A stretch of 64,000 bases of DNA from Antedon mediterranea (GCF_964355755.1 NC_092678.1:13428922-13492921); one strand, 5' to 3'; counted from the first letter of the stretch, positions 32,531 to 44,097 are shown. A program made the numbers and translations. The notes: generated from the sequence alone by a model not told the origin.

Positions 32531-34394
32531 GTTAAATTTGAATGTCGCCACCAACGGTAATTTTGCCGGAAGTGACGGACCTGGAAGCCAGTTGAACAAC
32601 AGCGCGAGTGTGTGAAAATATCCCTTTGATATCCACAAATGTCGGTAGGTAACGCTAAATTCTGTCGTTGTAAAAGACAAAAATGGAACAATAGCGTAGA
32701 CCTATACTCTGCTTCAAGAAAGTGATAAATAAACAAATGGGTTTTTAATGGGCCAAAAAGCCCCCTTAACCCTGCCACACTCTATCGAAAGAAGATGGAC
32801 TATGGCGATTCAAGGTAAATCAAGGTAAATCAAGGTACTGAAAACTTAGTCCGGTGGCAGGAGGGAGGAATCACCACCCGAAAGGAGACAAATTGCCATC
32901 CAACTTTTCTAAACCAGAATTTTCTGTAGATTACGAATATGGAAGGATAGGAAGCGTTTTCGAGATATAAGGGGTCAAAGTTCAAAATTTACCAATTACA
33001 ACAATGTATTATGTATATGTATTATAACAAATTTATTGAAGCACAATTTGGTCTTTTATTACATTTTTATGATTATAAGTGTCAAACAATCTTTTGTAAT
33101 TAAGGGTCAAATGTCAATATTGACCAATCATAGAACGTTCCTATAAAACCAAATAAAAACTTATATTTAATAAAAATTGGATGTTTTCTCATCCTGTTAA
33201 TCAATCATACGCAATGTAAAAGAGCGAGTACATCATTTCATCAGTTGACATAAGGTCAATTTCATCAGTTGACAAGTAATCAAATTATTTGATTAGTAAG
33301 CTAGACCCGATATTGTCCTGATTGATGGAATATAATATAATGCTAAAGCGAGCATTCTAAAGACGAAATTGAGTGCAATACATCATTCTTGAAATATATT
33401 CCCTGGAATATTCTATCAGTGGCATCATCGAACCTTGCTTTAATATAATTCTTAGTGGTCAAAAGTTGTCGAGGTCCTCACTTGGGGGCATTGTGCATGA
33501 GTAAAATTGTATAATTGTACAATCCAATGTTCGAGGTACATATTCCAGTGTAGAAGGTTTGGAAAGTGGTCTTCCCTACCTCTTTCATTCTATTTTCGTG
33601 GGAAATGTGCAACCCTATTGTTACGACCACTTTTGACTTTGGTCGAAATACCTAAATAACAACAGCAAGGTTTGGAACAAAAAATATAGCCAACACACAA
33701 AGTACTATGCAAGAAGCACGAGCTCCATTTAATTTCCGTTTCCGATGCATTACATAACAACAAAACTATAATATTACAACAATACGAATGATACCGAGTA
33801 GTGGTTCACCTAGGCATCCGTACATTCCAATCACAACGTTTTCATTTCATTGTTCTTGCGTCCTGCCTCGCTTCCAGTCTCGAACACAGTTCACTTTAAG
33901 TTTTTATTACACAGACCACAGCCCCATATCTACTGTCTTATTTCCTCTCCGGATAGCCTACCATCTTCGACTTGTACCGTCTCGTGAGTCCCTTGTTCTC
34001 TCGTCTCGAACACCCAGCACAGCTTTACAAAAAGATCCCGCACATCTCAACTCTCAATAATTATTATTCCTCTGCGTCTGCGTTTTCATGTGACGAATGA
34101 TTACTATCGTCACACGTAACACTATGAACATCCTGCAGATGTATTTGTCCGCCAGAGTGAGGACTTTGATAATTTCTGTTCTTAAGTAAACCCTTTTATA
34201 TTTAAATATATAGATTTATATATATATATTTGTGCCTTGCTATGCCCCTTTTTCTTTGGTTAGTCCTTTCTTAAGGTAAGGATCCTAGGTTTTTATTTTC
34301 TTATTTTATTGTATTCCTAATGTTTGCCTTTTGTTTTATTGAATAAAAGTGGTATAATAAAAATATATTAAAAATATTCATCTTTTAAATTGTT
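32531..34394. other. No gene recognised
   Basis: A 90-codon plus-strand frame at 33788-34060 is serine/threonine/proline rich without a domain, and I do not support it as a gene. Otherwise AT-rich DNA. Confidence 0.45.
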
Positions 34395-34625
34395 ATTATC
34401 ATCATCATCATCATAATCAGTCGGCTGCGGAGCAGGCGACTACAAGCTTTCTCCAGCCACAACGGTCCTTGGCTAACTCTGACAGCTTATCAGTTGTAAT
34501 CATGCCTCCTTCATCCCCTAAAAGCTGTTGGATGTATCTCAGAAAGTTGATTTTCTGCCTTCCTCGTTTCTTTTCCCATGTTGAGGAACATACAGAGCGT
34601 ACTCTTTGCATGGTTCGTCATCAGG
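34395..34625 (-). pseudogene. 3' end of a LINE with an (ATG)n tail
   Basis: The minus strand encodes GRQKINFLRYIQQLLGDEG, then LAKDRCGWRKLVVACSAAD and a stop. This C-terminal pattern (LA.DR..WR..V..CSA.D) is one I know from a LINE protein end in invertebrates. The stop is followed by a tandem of ATG repeats, a usual LINE 3' microsatellite. Only the last ~65 codons remain. Confidence 0.7.
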
Positions 34626-35156
34626 CATTCGAAGCTGATACTGATTGCAATAATTGTTTTTATTTATTCAAGATTTATATTTTGATTTAAATTGTTATGT
34701 AAAGAGAATATAAATTTGAAACATTGATTAAATTTCAAAATTTAAATGGAAGCAAGAATCATTTTAGGTGTTTTAGAGTACTATAGGCGTAGAGCTAGAT
34801 CTAAAGCAAAATATATCACAGTTTTGGGCGAATAATAGTTGTCTTTGATCTAAAACTGACTATTAATAGAACACCCATTATTATGAACAAAATGTATTAC
34901 AAATAATTGATTAAGTATCAACATCACATAGTTTTGCAATAATGGCCATGCTAGAAAAAATGTTTATATCGGTCATTACCTTATGTTACTTAAATCGTGC
35001 AACTAACCCAAACCTAACCATAGATATCTTAAAAAGTAGTAGTATTTAACCAAAATTAATATAGGAAAATATAGTGGTACAACAACACGATGTTAAATAA
35101 GGGCGTAATTCACTGTTCTATTTAGAATAACCGGAAGTATTGTAATAGGGTGGTTC
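34626..35156. other. 3' flank of the homeobox gene
   Basis: AT-rich DNA downstream of the homeobox stop codon on the minus strand. It probably contains the 3' UTR; no polyadenylation site could be chosen with confidence. Confidence 0.4.
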
Positions 35157-35593
35157 TTAACGACGACGCATGTATGTTGTCTTAAAATGATTGTGGTCCC
35201 TCATTAAAAACAACTCTCCATTTGCAGTAAATCTCGAACACTCAATCATACCTGGCTCATACATGAAGTTTGAATGAAAATGGTGTGATTGTTTTGTCTT
35301 TCTTATTTTGGCACGATTATTCTGAAACCAGTTTCTTACCTCTTCTGGCTTTAATTCAAGTACGATTGCAAAATTGTATACTTCTATTGCAGATAAATAT
35401 TTCTTTTGAGCAAATCTCCGCTGTAGGTGATAAATTTGTTCTTTTGTAAAAGCCACCCGTTGTTTACGTACAGTTTTTTCTTTTTTCTTTAATTGGTACT
35501 GTTGTGGGTGTGCGACGGCATCTGTATTAGATGGTGCACACTCAATTTGAATGGATTTCATGTTTCTTGGTTGTTGAGTGTTTTCAATTATCA
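35157..35593 (-). CDS. NK2-like homeobox gene, exon 2 (homeodomain)
   Basis: The exon encodes a homeodomain at residues ~88-147 of a predicted 191-residue protein: RKQRVAFTKEQIYHLQRRF, KKYLSA, then WFQNNRAKIRK. Landmark residues are kept (F8, L16, F20, W48, F49, N51, R53). Position 52 is N, and position 54 is A where NK2 proteins have the class-specific Y. RRF.Q.(K/R)YLSA and the first helix resemble NK2.2/NK2.1 types more than other classes. The acceptor TCTCTTTTAG lies at 35594, and the exon starts with two codon bases (TG), which fit exon 1's single T. The C-terminal tail is rich in H, F and R and ends MRRR. The gene would encode a nuclear DNA-binding transcription factor. Reading without exon 1 (ATG at 35561) is the alternative start. 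Confidence 0.85.
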
Positions 35594-35994
35594 CTAAAAG
35601 AGATAATCGCAAAAAGTAAATTAAAATCAACAACAATTGGAAATTATATGAGGGTCTTACCTGATGTATAATTGAGATTATATTAGCTGTTCCAGAGGCG
35701 AGATTCACTGGCGCTTCATCTCAGATTTCGGAAATTACCAGGATCAAATCAAAGGACCAGCCGCCCTCTATAGTATTGTATGCCAACCCAGAATGCAACT
35801 GGCTACTTTAACGCCTAAAACCATGACATGAAGCTAACCACAGAGGCCACAAACAAACTAAACTGAACACGTGGTCCCTCCGCCGGAACACAACTGCTGT
35901 TCCAATCCAGGGCGAGATTCCTTCAAACTTACTATACCTGCCTACTGTAGTATGGCTGAACAACAGTACCAAGGGTAGGGCCCTGAGTGGGAAA

Positions 35995-36080
35995 TGAATC
36001 TCGCCTCCGGGTAAGACCCTCATATAATTTCCAATTATATTACGCTTTCTCTACGGCTTTGATTCACTGGCGACTTCAAA
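35995..36080. repeat. DIRS internal complementary region
   Basis: GGTAAGACCCTCATATAATT at 36011-36030 is inverted relative to 35637-35661, and CGCTTTCTCTACGGC with GATTCACTGGCG is inverted relative to 40612-40647. In DIRS replication this region templates circle closure by pairing with both ends. Confidence 0.7.
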
Positions 36081-36204
36081 GCCTAGGCCACGTTACTAGC
36101 TAACCGCAGGACTGAATCAGCGACCACTGCACTGGCAATAGGCCGATGATAAAACCTAGAAAAAGTGGACTCCTGAGCCCATCCGGCAGCCTGCAAAATG
36201 TCCC

Positions 36205-37305
36205 TTAGAGAACTGCAACTTTAACAGAGGCCGAGGCCGCAGCCCCAATGGTCGAATGACACCGTAACACGTCCATATCCACACCGGCTTCCGACAGCAT
36301 GGCCTGCACCCAACGGGTAATTGTAGATGAACACAACTTCTTTTGTGGCGCCCTGTGGCTGATAAACAGTTGGCCCTCACCTTGCCGCAATGGTCTGGTC
36401 AACCGGATATAGTACCTGACCCCCTCTACGGTACAAAGAGAGGGCACCGAGAACTTCGGGACTTCCACCCAATGAATTCCCCAACCAACTCTAGTCTGCT
36501 TAGACAAAACGGCCGGCAAAAAACGAAGCAATGACGGCGAAACAGTCAAATGGTCAACATTAATCGAAATTAACGATGAAACCCTACCCAGCGTGACTAG
36601 TGTGAGCAAAAGCGACAGTTTCCATGAAAGTCGACGAAGTTGCAGACCGTCCCAAGCCATCGTGCGGAGATAATCTAGCACAGGGGAAACCTCCCATGTG
36701 GCCACATACAGTGGCTTCGGAGGATTACGATTGTAGAAAGCCTTCCTAAGTGTAGCAAAGACTACAGACTCCCCTACTGGTTTCCCATCGACAAATTCAT
36801 GAAACTTGGAAATAGCCGACATGTACACTCCTAGGGTACGGAAAGCCAGGCCTCCTTCATCCTTCTAAACCAAAAACTCCGCTACTTTGGTCAAAGATGC
36901 TGAAACTGGATCCAAGTGCCGCTGCAGACACCAGTCACACCAGACTCCCCAACAAGCTTGGTAGTGCCCCAGGGTAGACTGACGACAAGAGTCTGACAAA
37001 ACTTCGGAAACATTGTCTGAAAAAACCCTCTTCCGTGAAACGTCTCCTGAGACTAGCCAAGCCGCTAGGATGATCCTGTCCCACAAAAATGACCGTGTCC
37101 CGAGTGAGGCTGGACCACAAGGTCGCAACGGACGGGCAACAGGATCGGATCCTACACAGAAAGGCCCCAGAGAAGGGGGAACCAGGCCTAGGCTCTCCAA
37201 ACCGGAGCTATAACCAAGACAGTCGCTAGGTCGGTCTGTACCTTCTGAAGAACCCTCTCTTAGAGACAGAATGGCGGAAATGCATAACCGCTCTCTCTGG
37301 TCCAC
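36205..37305 (-). pseudogene. DIRS tyrosine recombinase, one stop, catalytic Arg altered
   Basis: One frame with a single TAG at about 36862-36864. The N-terminal part (STLGHYQACWGVWCDWC...) is the helical SAM-like domain. The C-terminal part has TLVTLGRVSSL (box I arginine), KQTRVG, SHRAPQKKL with SSTITRWVQ, and the box II region HSTIGAAAS where HxxR (HSTRG) is expected. Thus the second catalytic arginine is replaced by isoleucine, and the frame then ends early before the tyrosine. The enzyme would be inactive. Confidence 0.85.
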
Positions 37306-38770
37306 AGAACCGAGAGAGCATCAGACGCTACTGCCCGAGGTTGAGAGCCCCATGACACGAATCTCGGAAAATGATGGTGGTTGAGACGAGATGCAAACAA
37401 ATCTATTGACGGCTGGAACGGCATTGCTAACAGAACGCTCTTAAGCACCCCGACGTTAAGCATCCATTCGGTTCGGTCGTTGAAGACACGAGAATGCATA
37501 CGGTATCTGCCAGGACATTCTCCCTTCCGGGAACATGGGATGCCGACAGGACAATCCCTCTGTCAACAGCCCACCGCCACATTTCAACCGCCAAGTCCGA
37601 CAAATGGCTAGCTTTGTCCCCACTCTTTGTGACGAAGATAGGCCATAGCGGTGGTGTTGTCCAGACGCAGAGCCACATGGACGTTCTGCAGACCGACCGT
37701 GAAGGTCTGGAGCCCCAGAAAAGATGCCTTCAACACTAAATGGTTGATGTGCCACTGCCGCTCCAACGACCTCACTTCCCCTGACCGAGAAAATGTGCTC
37801 CACAGCCAAACTGGGAGAAATCCGATGTGATCGTTACAGCCGGGCTTTGCAACCGGATATCCCTGCCATTGTACTATTAAAGGCACGTGCTCTACCACCA
37901 CAGTTCTTCCACTACCGATTCCGATAGGACGACTGACCCCTCGTAAGACGGGTCGTGCCTCAAAGATTGTATGAGCGTCTCCTGAAGAAATCTGTAAAAG
38001 ATAGGAGCCGGCAGGACATCCTTTGTGGATGCTCTCATCTTCCCCAACACCCTGGCCATAGCCCTGGCTTTGAGGGACTGCTGACCTGCAGATCCGACAA
38101 GGCTAGAAGCTTGTCCGGAGGCAAACTGATCGAGACCGATTCCACCATATGACCCAAATACCGGATCCTCGTGACAGGGACTAACACCGACTTCTTCCAA
38201 TTCAGCAGGAAGCACAAGTGATCCAGGAATTATATGGTAAGATCCCTCTGAGAGAGGCATAGGTCGTAAGACTCCGCCATCAAAAAGATGTCGTCCAAGT
38301 AAATTACCACCCTTAGCCCCAGTGAGCGTAGATGACACACCACCGTCTTCAGGAGTTTAGCGAAAACCGTCGGTGCGGATTTGAGGCCAAATGGACAAAC
38401 TTGAAACTCGAACAAGCGGTTGTCCCATTGAAACCGGAGGAATCTTCAGTAGTCCGAGTGTATCGGAATACTGAAATATGCGTCTTTCAGATCGATCGAC
38501 ACCATAAAGTCCCCGGGACGTAACAGGTACTTTACATTGGAGATTGACTCCATCTTCAAGTGGAGGGCAATGAACCTGTTGAGGTTCTTCACATTGAAGA
38601 CAGGCCGTGCGCCTCCCAAGGCTTTGGGAAACACAAAAATTGTGGACACAAATTGGCCTCAACAAGGCTGTACTTCTATGACTGCCCCTTTTTCCAGCAT
38701 ACTCGCCACTTCTGATTGGCATGCCGCCTGTCTGTTGCTTCCATCACCAAATGTGCAGGCACCTTGCACT
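37260..38770 (-). pseudogene. DIRS reverse transcriptase and RNase H, several frameshifts
   Basis: RT pieces: IFVFPKALGGARPVFNVKNL, VSIDLKDAYFSIPI (palm aspartate), FEFQVCPFGLKSAPTVFAK and VVIYLDDIFL (active site YLDD). RNase H pieces: LRLDNTTAMAYL and SASHVPGRENVLADT, then PSIDLFASRLNHHHFPRFVSW and ASDALSVLW, a stretch typical of DIRS and Ngaro pol. The parts sit in different frames between 38720, 38415, 37900, 37678 and 37499, so at least four shifts or stops have accumulated. Confidence 0.85.
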
Positions 38771-40343
38771 GCGATGGAGGCTGATCTATGAACTTCAGTT
38801 TGTATCCCTACACTGTCTGCAGTACGTCCGGATCTCCTGTTAATTTCCGCCAACAAGGAAACATTGTCCCTATCCTTCCCACAAAACCCCCACTCTCGAT
38901 GAGGGACTGATGGGAAACTTGCAACTGGTGGAGTGCACTTAGTTTTTTTGGCCCCTGCGAGGGGCGCTTGTATGGCGTAGATTTTCCGGAACCTCTCCGA
39001 AAACCAATGCTGCCGCCATGGAACGTAAAAGAAGAGGGTTGGGTGAATCTGTTGCTACTACGATACCCGGAACGATTCCGGCCCCAAGACCTACTCCTTG
39101 GACGAGGCCTGGATCTACCCTTAGATGCATCCGGCCGGGTGGCCTTTGCCATCACCTTCTTCTTCTTTTCTTGTTCGTCTATGTCTTTGACCCACTGGTC
39201 ACCGAACCGAAGTGTTCCATTCACCATCTCCTGGTGAAGCACGGAGAGACGATGCATCCCGTGCCCAAAGAGGCTGAGAGCACTCTCCAGGTGTGATTTA
39301 TGTTCTCCCGTAGCTGACTCCATTAATTTGATGAGAGGAAGGGAAGACAACATCAGCTCATCCTGAATATTGCCAAGTGACGTTAGGTCCTTGGCAGACT
39401 GGACTCTTTTCTCCCTCATGGAATCCCTGAGGTTCAAGTCTACCTTTGGGGCAGCAAAATAAACACTGACCAAAGTGTCAGGGTTCAATGCGGCGACTAA
39501 TTTGTCCCGCTTCGCCTTCGGCAGAAGATGGATTTGTGCGCTGATTTTTTCAAAATTCCAGCAGCCTAACTTGCGGAACATACCCTGAGGGCTGACAATG
39601 AGGATCGTTCAACGGCTTTTCCTCAACCTGAGCAACCTGAACAGGCGGAGCCTGAACAGGCGGCGGTGCTCCGGACGGCCTGCCTCCGCATCAGTATTAT
39701 TAAGGTCACTTTCAACTATCACGGACAACGCATCCATGTCCTGTTTCGGGGACGAACCCCAAGACGACGCCGATGACGGGCTACGACTATCCCGAACCAG
39801 AGACCTTGATCTCGCTCGGCCAGGGCCAACCACACCATGGATCAGCTCCTTCAAAAACCGTACTTGTACAACAGAAAAAGGAGCGACCTCATTGGGCTCC
39901 CGAGCAACCGGTCTAGGCCTTGCCGACATATGCGGTGAGAGAGCGTAAGGCGAAGGCCAGGTTTCAGCTGGCGGCGACCGGTAGTAGAAATAATCCTGCG
40001 AGTACTGATGGACAAATGGGGCCTGTACCTAGACACCGCCCCCCTCCCTACGCTCGCCCGGGTCCCCGCTGCGAGGAACGGAACAGGCGGCAGCTGAACC
40101 TGAGCCATCACAGATGCCGGACAGGCACCCCTTGCTTACGAAACAGCAACGGCAGGCATCCCCTGGGCTCCATAAAGGAACGGAACAGGAGGCAACAACA
40201 CCTTGGACCTGCTGAGCAGATGGACAAAGCACGCCAGCCGTCGCAGTGCTGACACTGGACGAACCACTAGCCGATGAAATCCCCGCAGTGGAAACATAAA
40301 TGGCTGACGAAATCATCGGCCTCGTAGTAGTAGTTGAGTCCAT
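38771..40343 (-). pseudogene. DIRS gag-like region, broken
   Basis: Three frames: MDSTTTTRPMISSAIYVSTA at the N-terminus (40343-40029), an RS-rich segment (39929-39609), and a long C-terminal frame (39581-38808). The last has a helical core, a basic RPRPRSRSWGRNRSGYRSS stretch and ends GDPDVLQTV before a stop that is in frame with the start of pol (GYKLKFIDQPP). The basic linker is a plausible nucleic-acid-binding region. No zinc knuckle is visible. Confidence 0.7.
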
Positions 40344-40650
40344 TTGAGAAAACTACCACAAAACACTCTAAAACTAACTAGAGAAACCAAAACACAGCCT
40401 ATGCGTTGCAGAAACACTAGCTAGCTATAACAGAATGGCATACACTAATACACCTAAAAAAGGTGAACAACTTAGAGTAGAGGCAATATCGGGTCTAAAG
40501 ACAAAATAGACAGTTGCGTTCTGGGTTGGCATAAATACTATAGAGGGCGGCTTGTCCTTCGATTTTAAAATGTTTTGTTAAAGTAGAGGTAATATACGAG
40601 ATCTGAGATAAAGCGCTAGTAAATCGAAGGCCGTAGGAAAAGCGTAAAAC

Positions 40651-41489
40651 AATTTGTTTAATGATTATAATTTCCAAACCACCTAAAAAATAGGTTTTGG
40701 AGGTGGACAAAAGCGTTACATGTTGCTTCTATGAAGGATTATTCTGTTTTCCAGTTTGATATTTGCGTGTGGATAAAATGTTTTAGTTAAATTGTGTTAT
40801 TCTTTAGTTGCTGAATCCAAAAAAATGTTAGGTGCTATTTCTTTCGACCAATATTTTTAATTTCAAAATGGCCTACATTCCCAACTAAACTTGGTAATCA
40901 TTTTATTACACTAAACCTACATGAATAAATTAATATTTACATGTTATTTAGCAATAAACAAGTCACATGACAATAAAAGTCGAATGGTTGATATGCAACT
41001 ATATACTATAAATACTGAACTATTTTGTATTGTTGGATAGCTTTTTTTGAATGAATGAAGTTTTAACAATGTTCCATTTTCCTTGTATTTTGTCATAATT
41101 GTCCACTTATATATTTTATATTATTATTGTAATGTAATAATTGAGAAATCAACCTTTGTATTAGAATTCAATTGGGTTCACGAACTTGCCCTTGAAAGTC
41201 CACTGAAGAGATCGTCCAGATGTTTTAATGTACATTTAGTCCATTTAGTCCATAATCAAATCTCTAAAGAAAACCCTGTTTAACTTTGGTACCTTTCCCG
41301 TCGTTAAACCAGGAGAGATTGACATTATTTAAGTACAGATCACTAAAATACATTAGAATGTAATCAATCACTTCTATCCAAGCACCCCTGGATCAACTTA
41401 GAACAAATCAGTAACCTCAGAGATGATGTAATGACAAATCAGACAGGACAGACATTCGACCCAGTTTTGTTCACAAAAATGTTTCTACG
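40651..41489. other. Intronic DNA, no further feature
   Basis: AT-rich, between the DIRS element and the next repeat. It lies inside the proposed homeobox intron. Confidence 0.45.
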
Positions 41490-41912
41490 AATTTTAACAC
41501 CGCAACCGATGATTAGCTCTAAATTTAACAAACCGTTTGATAATCCCTAGCTTAATAAGGAGCAGACTACAGTTTAATTTGTTACTAAATAAGAGCAAGC
41601 GTTTCTGATCGCCGAATGTCTTACTGTGTTTCTTTAATGTTGTTCTTATACTGTATAGGCCTAAATACTTTATTACTGCGCCCAATCCCCGTAGTTAAAT
41701 GTCCAATTCTCCATAATTCTCTAATAAGTCCACATCAATTAATTGTTCTTTATAGTATCCAGTTTTGGTTATTTTGTCTTTATTTCCAAACAACACAATG
41801 AAGAGGACACTTCGGTTTTTGTTGTTTTAATGTCCCAAAAATGTCTCCCTGAGTTCTATTGTATTCGAGAACTATCTGTGGTGACCACTCGTTTCACTCG
41901 CATACCATCTAG
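41490..41912 (+). mobile_element. Helitron-like repeat, 3' part
   Basis: The left ~375 bp match 24655-25035 in inverted orientation. The right end has TATTCGAGAACTATCTGTGG and an eroded hairpin (CACTCGTTTCACTCGCATACC), then ATCTAG and T, the same terminus as the copies at 959, 2276 and 5164. Confidence 0.6.
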
Positions 41913-42214
41913 TAGGTGTAATTAATAGGTATAATGAATTAAAACGTTAACGACGCGATCATTTCGGTTGACTTGCTGCCGAGAATAAACATACTTTTAA
42001 TTTGGCGGCCGGGTACGGTATTTTTTGTAGATACGGCCATGATGATACACAGCGCAGGAGGTTGCGTAGTGGATACGTGACGTTAACAAACATCAGTGTG
42101 CCAAATGTGAGCACGTACCATTCATTGGCTTCGGAGTAGATATGTAAAATTACGCGAAAAATGTAGTACCATTAATATATAGAAAAAGATAGGAATAGGA
42201 AGACACAATGTAAA

Positions 42215-42487
42215 ATGCATGTAATCAACTCCATGTCGGTTATTCACTCTAGCTGTTCCATGTGTACCGCCATAGGTATATGCCTCATATGTTTAATACA
42301 ATTATGTATTGTGTCTACATTCGGTACGACTTTATTAGTATTAATAAAGTTATTAATTGATTATTGTGGTTCCGAACTAAACAGTTATTATGATATTATG
42401 TTGGACACGAGTGCTAGCACCCCTTCGACTGTCAACCACTCTCACTTTCAGTTGATAATCTGGTCTCTGTCACTTGTGACTGATTGA
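42215..42487 (+). CDS. Hypothetical 90-codon frame with one hydrophobic segment
   Basis: The frame starts MHVINSMSVIHSSCSMC and contains a long hydrophobic stretch (residues ~18-50: GICLICLIQLCIV..TTLLVLIKLLI), then a polar tail with STPSTVNHSHFQ. A membrane protein fragment is possible. No family is recognised, there are no clear splice sites or promoter, and it lies inside the proposed homeobox intron on the opposite strand. Chance is a reasonable explanation. Confidence 0.2.
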   Translation: MHVINSMSVIHSSCSMCTAIGICLICLIQLCIVSTFGTTLLVLIKLLIDYCGSELNSYYDIMLDTSASTPSTVNHSHFQLIIWSLSLVTD

Positions 42488-43804
42488 TGACCTCGATTGA
42501 TGCTTCCCTCTTGTGAACCATTAAAGTATATTGTTATATGTTTCATGTAACGCATATATCGTTATTATATTCTTATGGTTTGTGTGGTCATTTCAACTGG
42601 TGCCAAGTGTTCTATGCATCATTACTGACATGAGACAAACAATTAAATAATATACATTCATTCATATTATTGAGTTTTATTTTTCTGACATTTTTACGGA
42701 GTCATGCTGTCAAAAGAGTTATTATCATGAACAGTGGACATAATCAATCATACATAATTTCGCGTCTTATCAAACTCATTCTCGGTAACAGGCTCAATTA
42801 CATGGTTCAATTCTCATTCACAAATATTCAATTGGCGTAAGGCCAAATATTGTAGTTCATTAAAAACATTAGATGCCTATTTAAACTTCATATTCGTAAA
42901 CAATCAGACATATACTTCTAAAGCACCAAAATACATCTAAATAGAATTAAAAACAATACACCGTACATCCTAGAATTTAACAGCTCTGTAAGAATTCGTC
43001 GAAGCCTAACCGCAGATCTAAGTCTGTTACGATAGTTGGCAAATCGAGCTCAGAGTCCTGTTGTTAGATTGCCTTGGTATTTGTAAACAACAAATATTCT
43101 GACCTAACACCCTACCCTACGTACATTCGGTGTTTAGGTAAAAACATGTTAAAATGTGCTCAAGTCTGTGAGCAGGAGCAGTAGCAGTAATTTTTTGATA
43201 CAATGTTGACGTTCTAATACAGCTTAATGGATGAAGTTCAAATAAAAAGTGCCTCCAGCTCGAACGGCATAGTATCAGACTTGTAAGTTTAGGAGGAAGG
43301 AACACATTTTGGCTTAGCGTTATAATAATATAGATAGATGTTTCATTGACTAATTACGAAAAATGAAATTACCTCGATTACAAATTACCAGAATACAGTA
43401 GTTTTTTTCGTTGTGCAACAGGTTTAGTGTGTTCTCATTTGATTTAGAAGATTTTGGATCACATATATCCAATAACTACACCCCTTTGAACTGATTCGAA
43501 TTGTTTAAATACACAAATCACCGTGTCTGTATTTTTTTCTGAGACAGATTAAATAATTCTTTAGATATTTTTAACTGTAATTTTTCTCAATTTAAATGTA
43601 TTATTAATGAAATTATTTAAATTTTCTTTTTCATTTGTATATATTTATAGGCTCATATTTTATAGTTTAGCTTTTATTTTCAACCTGTTATTGGTGTTTT
43701 ACACTGTTGGTTTGATATAAAGAATAAAAAAAAAAAAGATTAATTAGATATGTGAGTTAAATTTAAATATGTGACTAAGAAACCGAATTACAGTATATAC
43801 TTAC
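42488..43804. other. Intronic DNA of the homeobox gene
   Basis: No repeat end or coding exon was recognised. A 62-codon minus frame at 43117-43305 has no domain. Confidence 0.4.
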
Positions 43805-43943
43805 AAGGATAATTAGTTTGTACACATTTATCTTGTAGCTTCTTATTATCACAGTTTGTCGTTTTATCATCCACGTTTTTACAGATTGTGTTTTCTGGCA
43901 GTTGGAGAATGTCTCTTATAAAAAAATTCGTGTTATTGGTCAT
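43805..43943 (-). CDS. NK2-like homeobox gene, exon 1 (TN/eh1-type motif)
   Basis: ATG at 43943 in a favourable context (ACAAAATGA) opens a 46-codon frame. It reads MTNNTNFFIRDILQLPEN near the N-terminus, then a C/N/K-rich stretch, ending at a strong donor CCTT|GTAAGTATA at 43805/43804. F.(I/V)(R/K)DIL.LP close to the start codon is the TN (eh1-like, Groucho-binding) motif of NK2 proteins such as NK2.2. The exon leaves one base (T), matching the two-base start of the homeodomain exon 8.2 kb downstream on the same strand. This exon is too short to be obvious without the motif and phase argument. Expression data would settle the pairing. Confidence 0.75.
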
Positions 43944-44097
43944 TTTGTAACGTAGTTTCCTACAAGTTTAAAAGAAGCAAATAACTATGTAAGTTAAAGT
44001 AGAATATAACTTGCATAACATTATTTTAAATTAATATATGGTTTACACATTTTCAGTCAATATTTAATAAGCACGATAAAAATATAATCAGTAAGAA

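Larger units (their letters stand above)
35634..40650 (-). mobile_element. DIRS-type (tyrosine-recombinase) retrotransposon, decayed
   Basis: Order on the minus strand: gag-like (40343-38808), RT and RNase H (38770-37260), tyrosine recombinase (37305-36205). Inverted terminal repeats lie at ~35690-35800 and ~40505-40625, sharing CTATAGAGGGCGGC and ATCTGAGAT.AAGCGC. An internal region at 35995-36080 is complementary to sequences outside both inverted repeats (35634-35715 and 40612-40647), the internal complementary region expected of DIRS elements. It lies wholly in the homeobox gene intron, in the same orientation, 40 bp from the exon 2 acceptor. DIRS elements integrate as circles by recombinase and leave no target duplication; none was seen. 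Confidence 0.85.

Noticed and set aside
32437-32778. 113-codon minus frame starting MAGLRGLFG
   Set aside because: No motif, overlapping competing frames and local repeats; likely chance.
35594-35708. Homeobox protein starting at the ATG at 35708
   Set aside because: The stretch between 35594 and 35661 has intron features (GTAAGA donor, TCTCTTTTAG acceptor), and 35634 outward is DIRS terminal sequence; the phase-matched upstream exon at 43805-43943 is the better start.
37013-40252. Many plus-strand frames across the DIRS region
   Set aside because: Shadows of the GC-richer minus-strand gag/pol/recombinase frames.
43117-43305. 62-codon minus frame as an extra homeobox exon
   Set aside because: No splice sites of matching phase and no similarity to NK-type proteins; exon 1 and exon 2 already join in phase.
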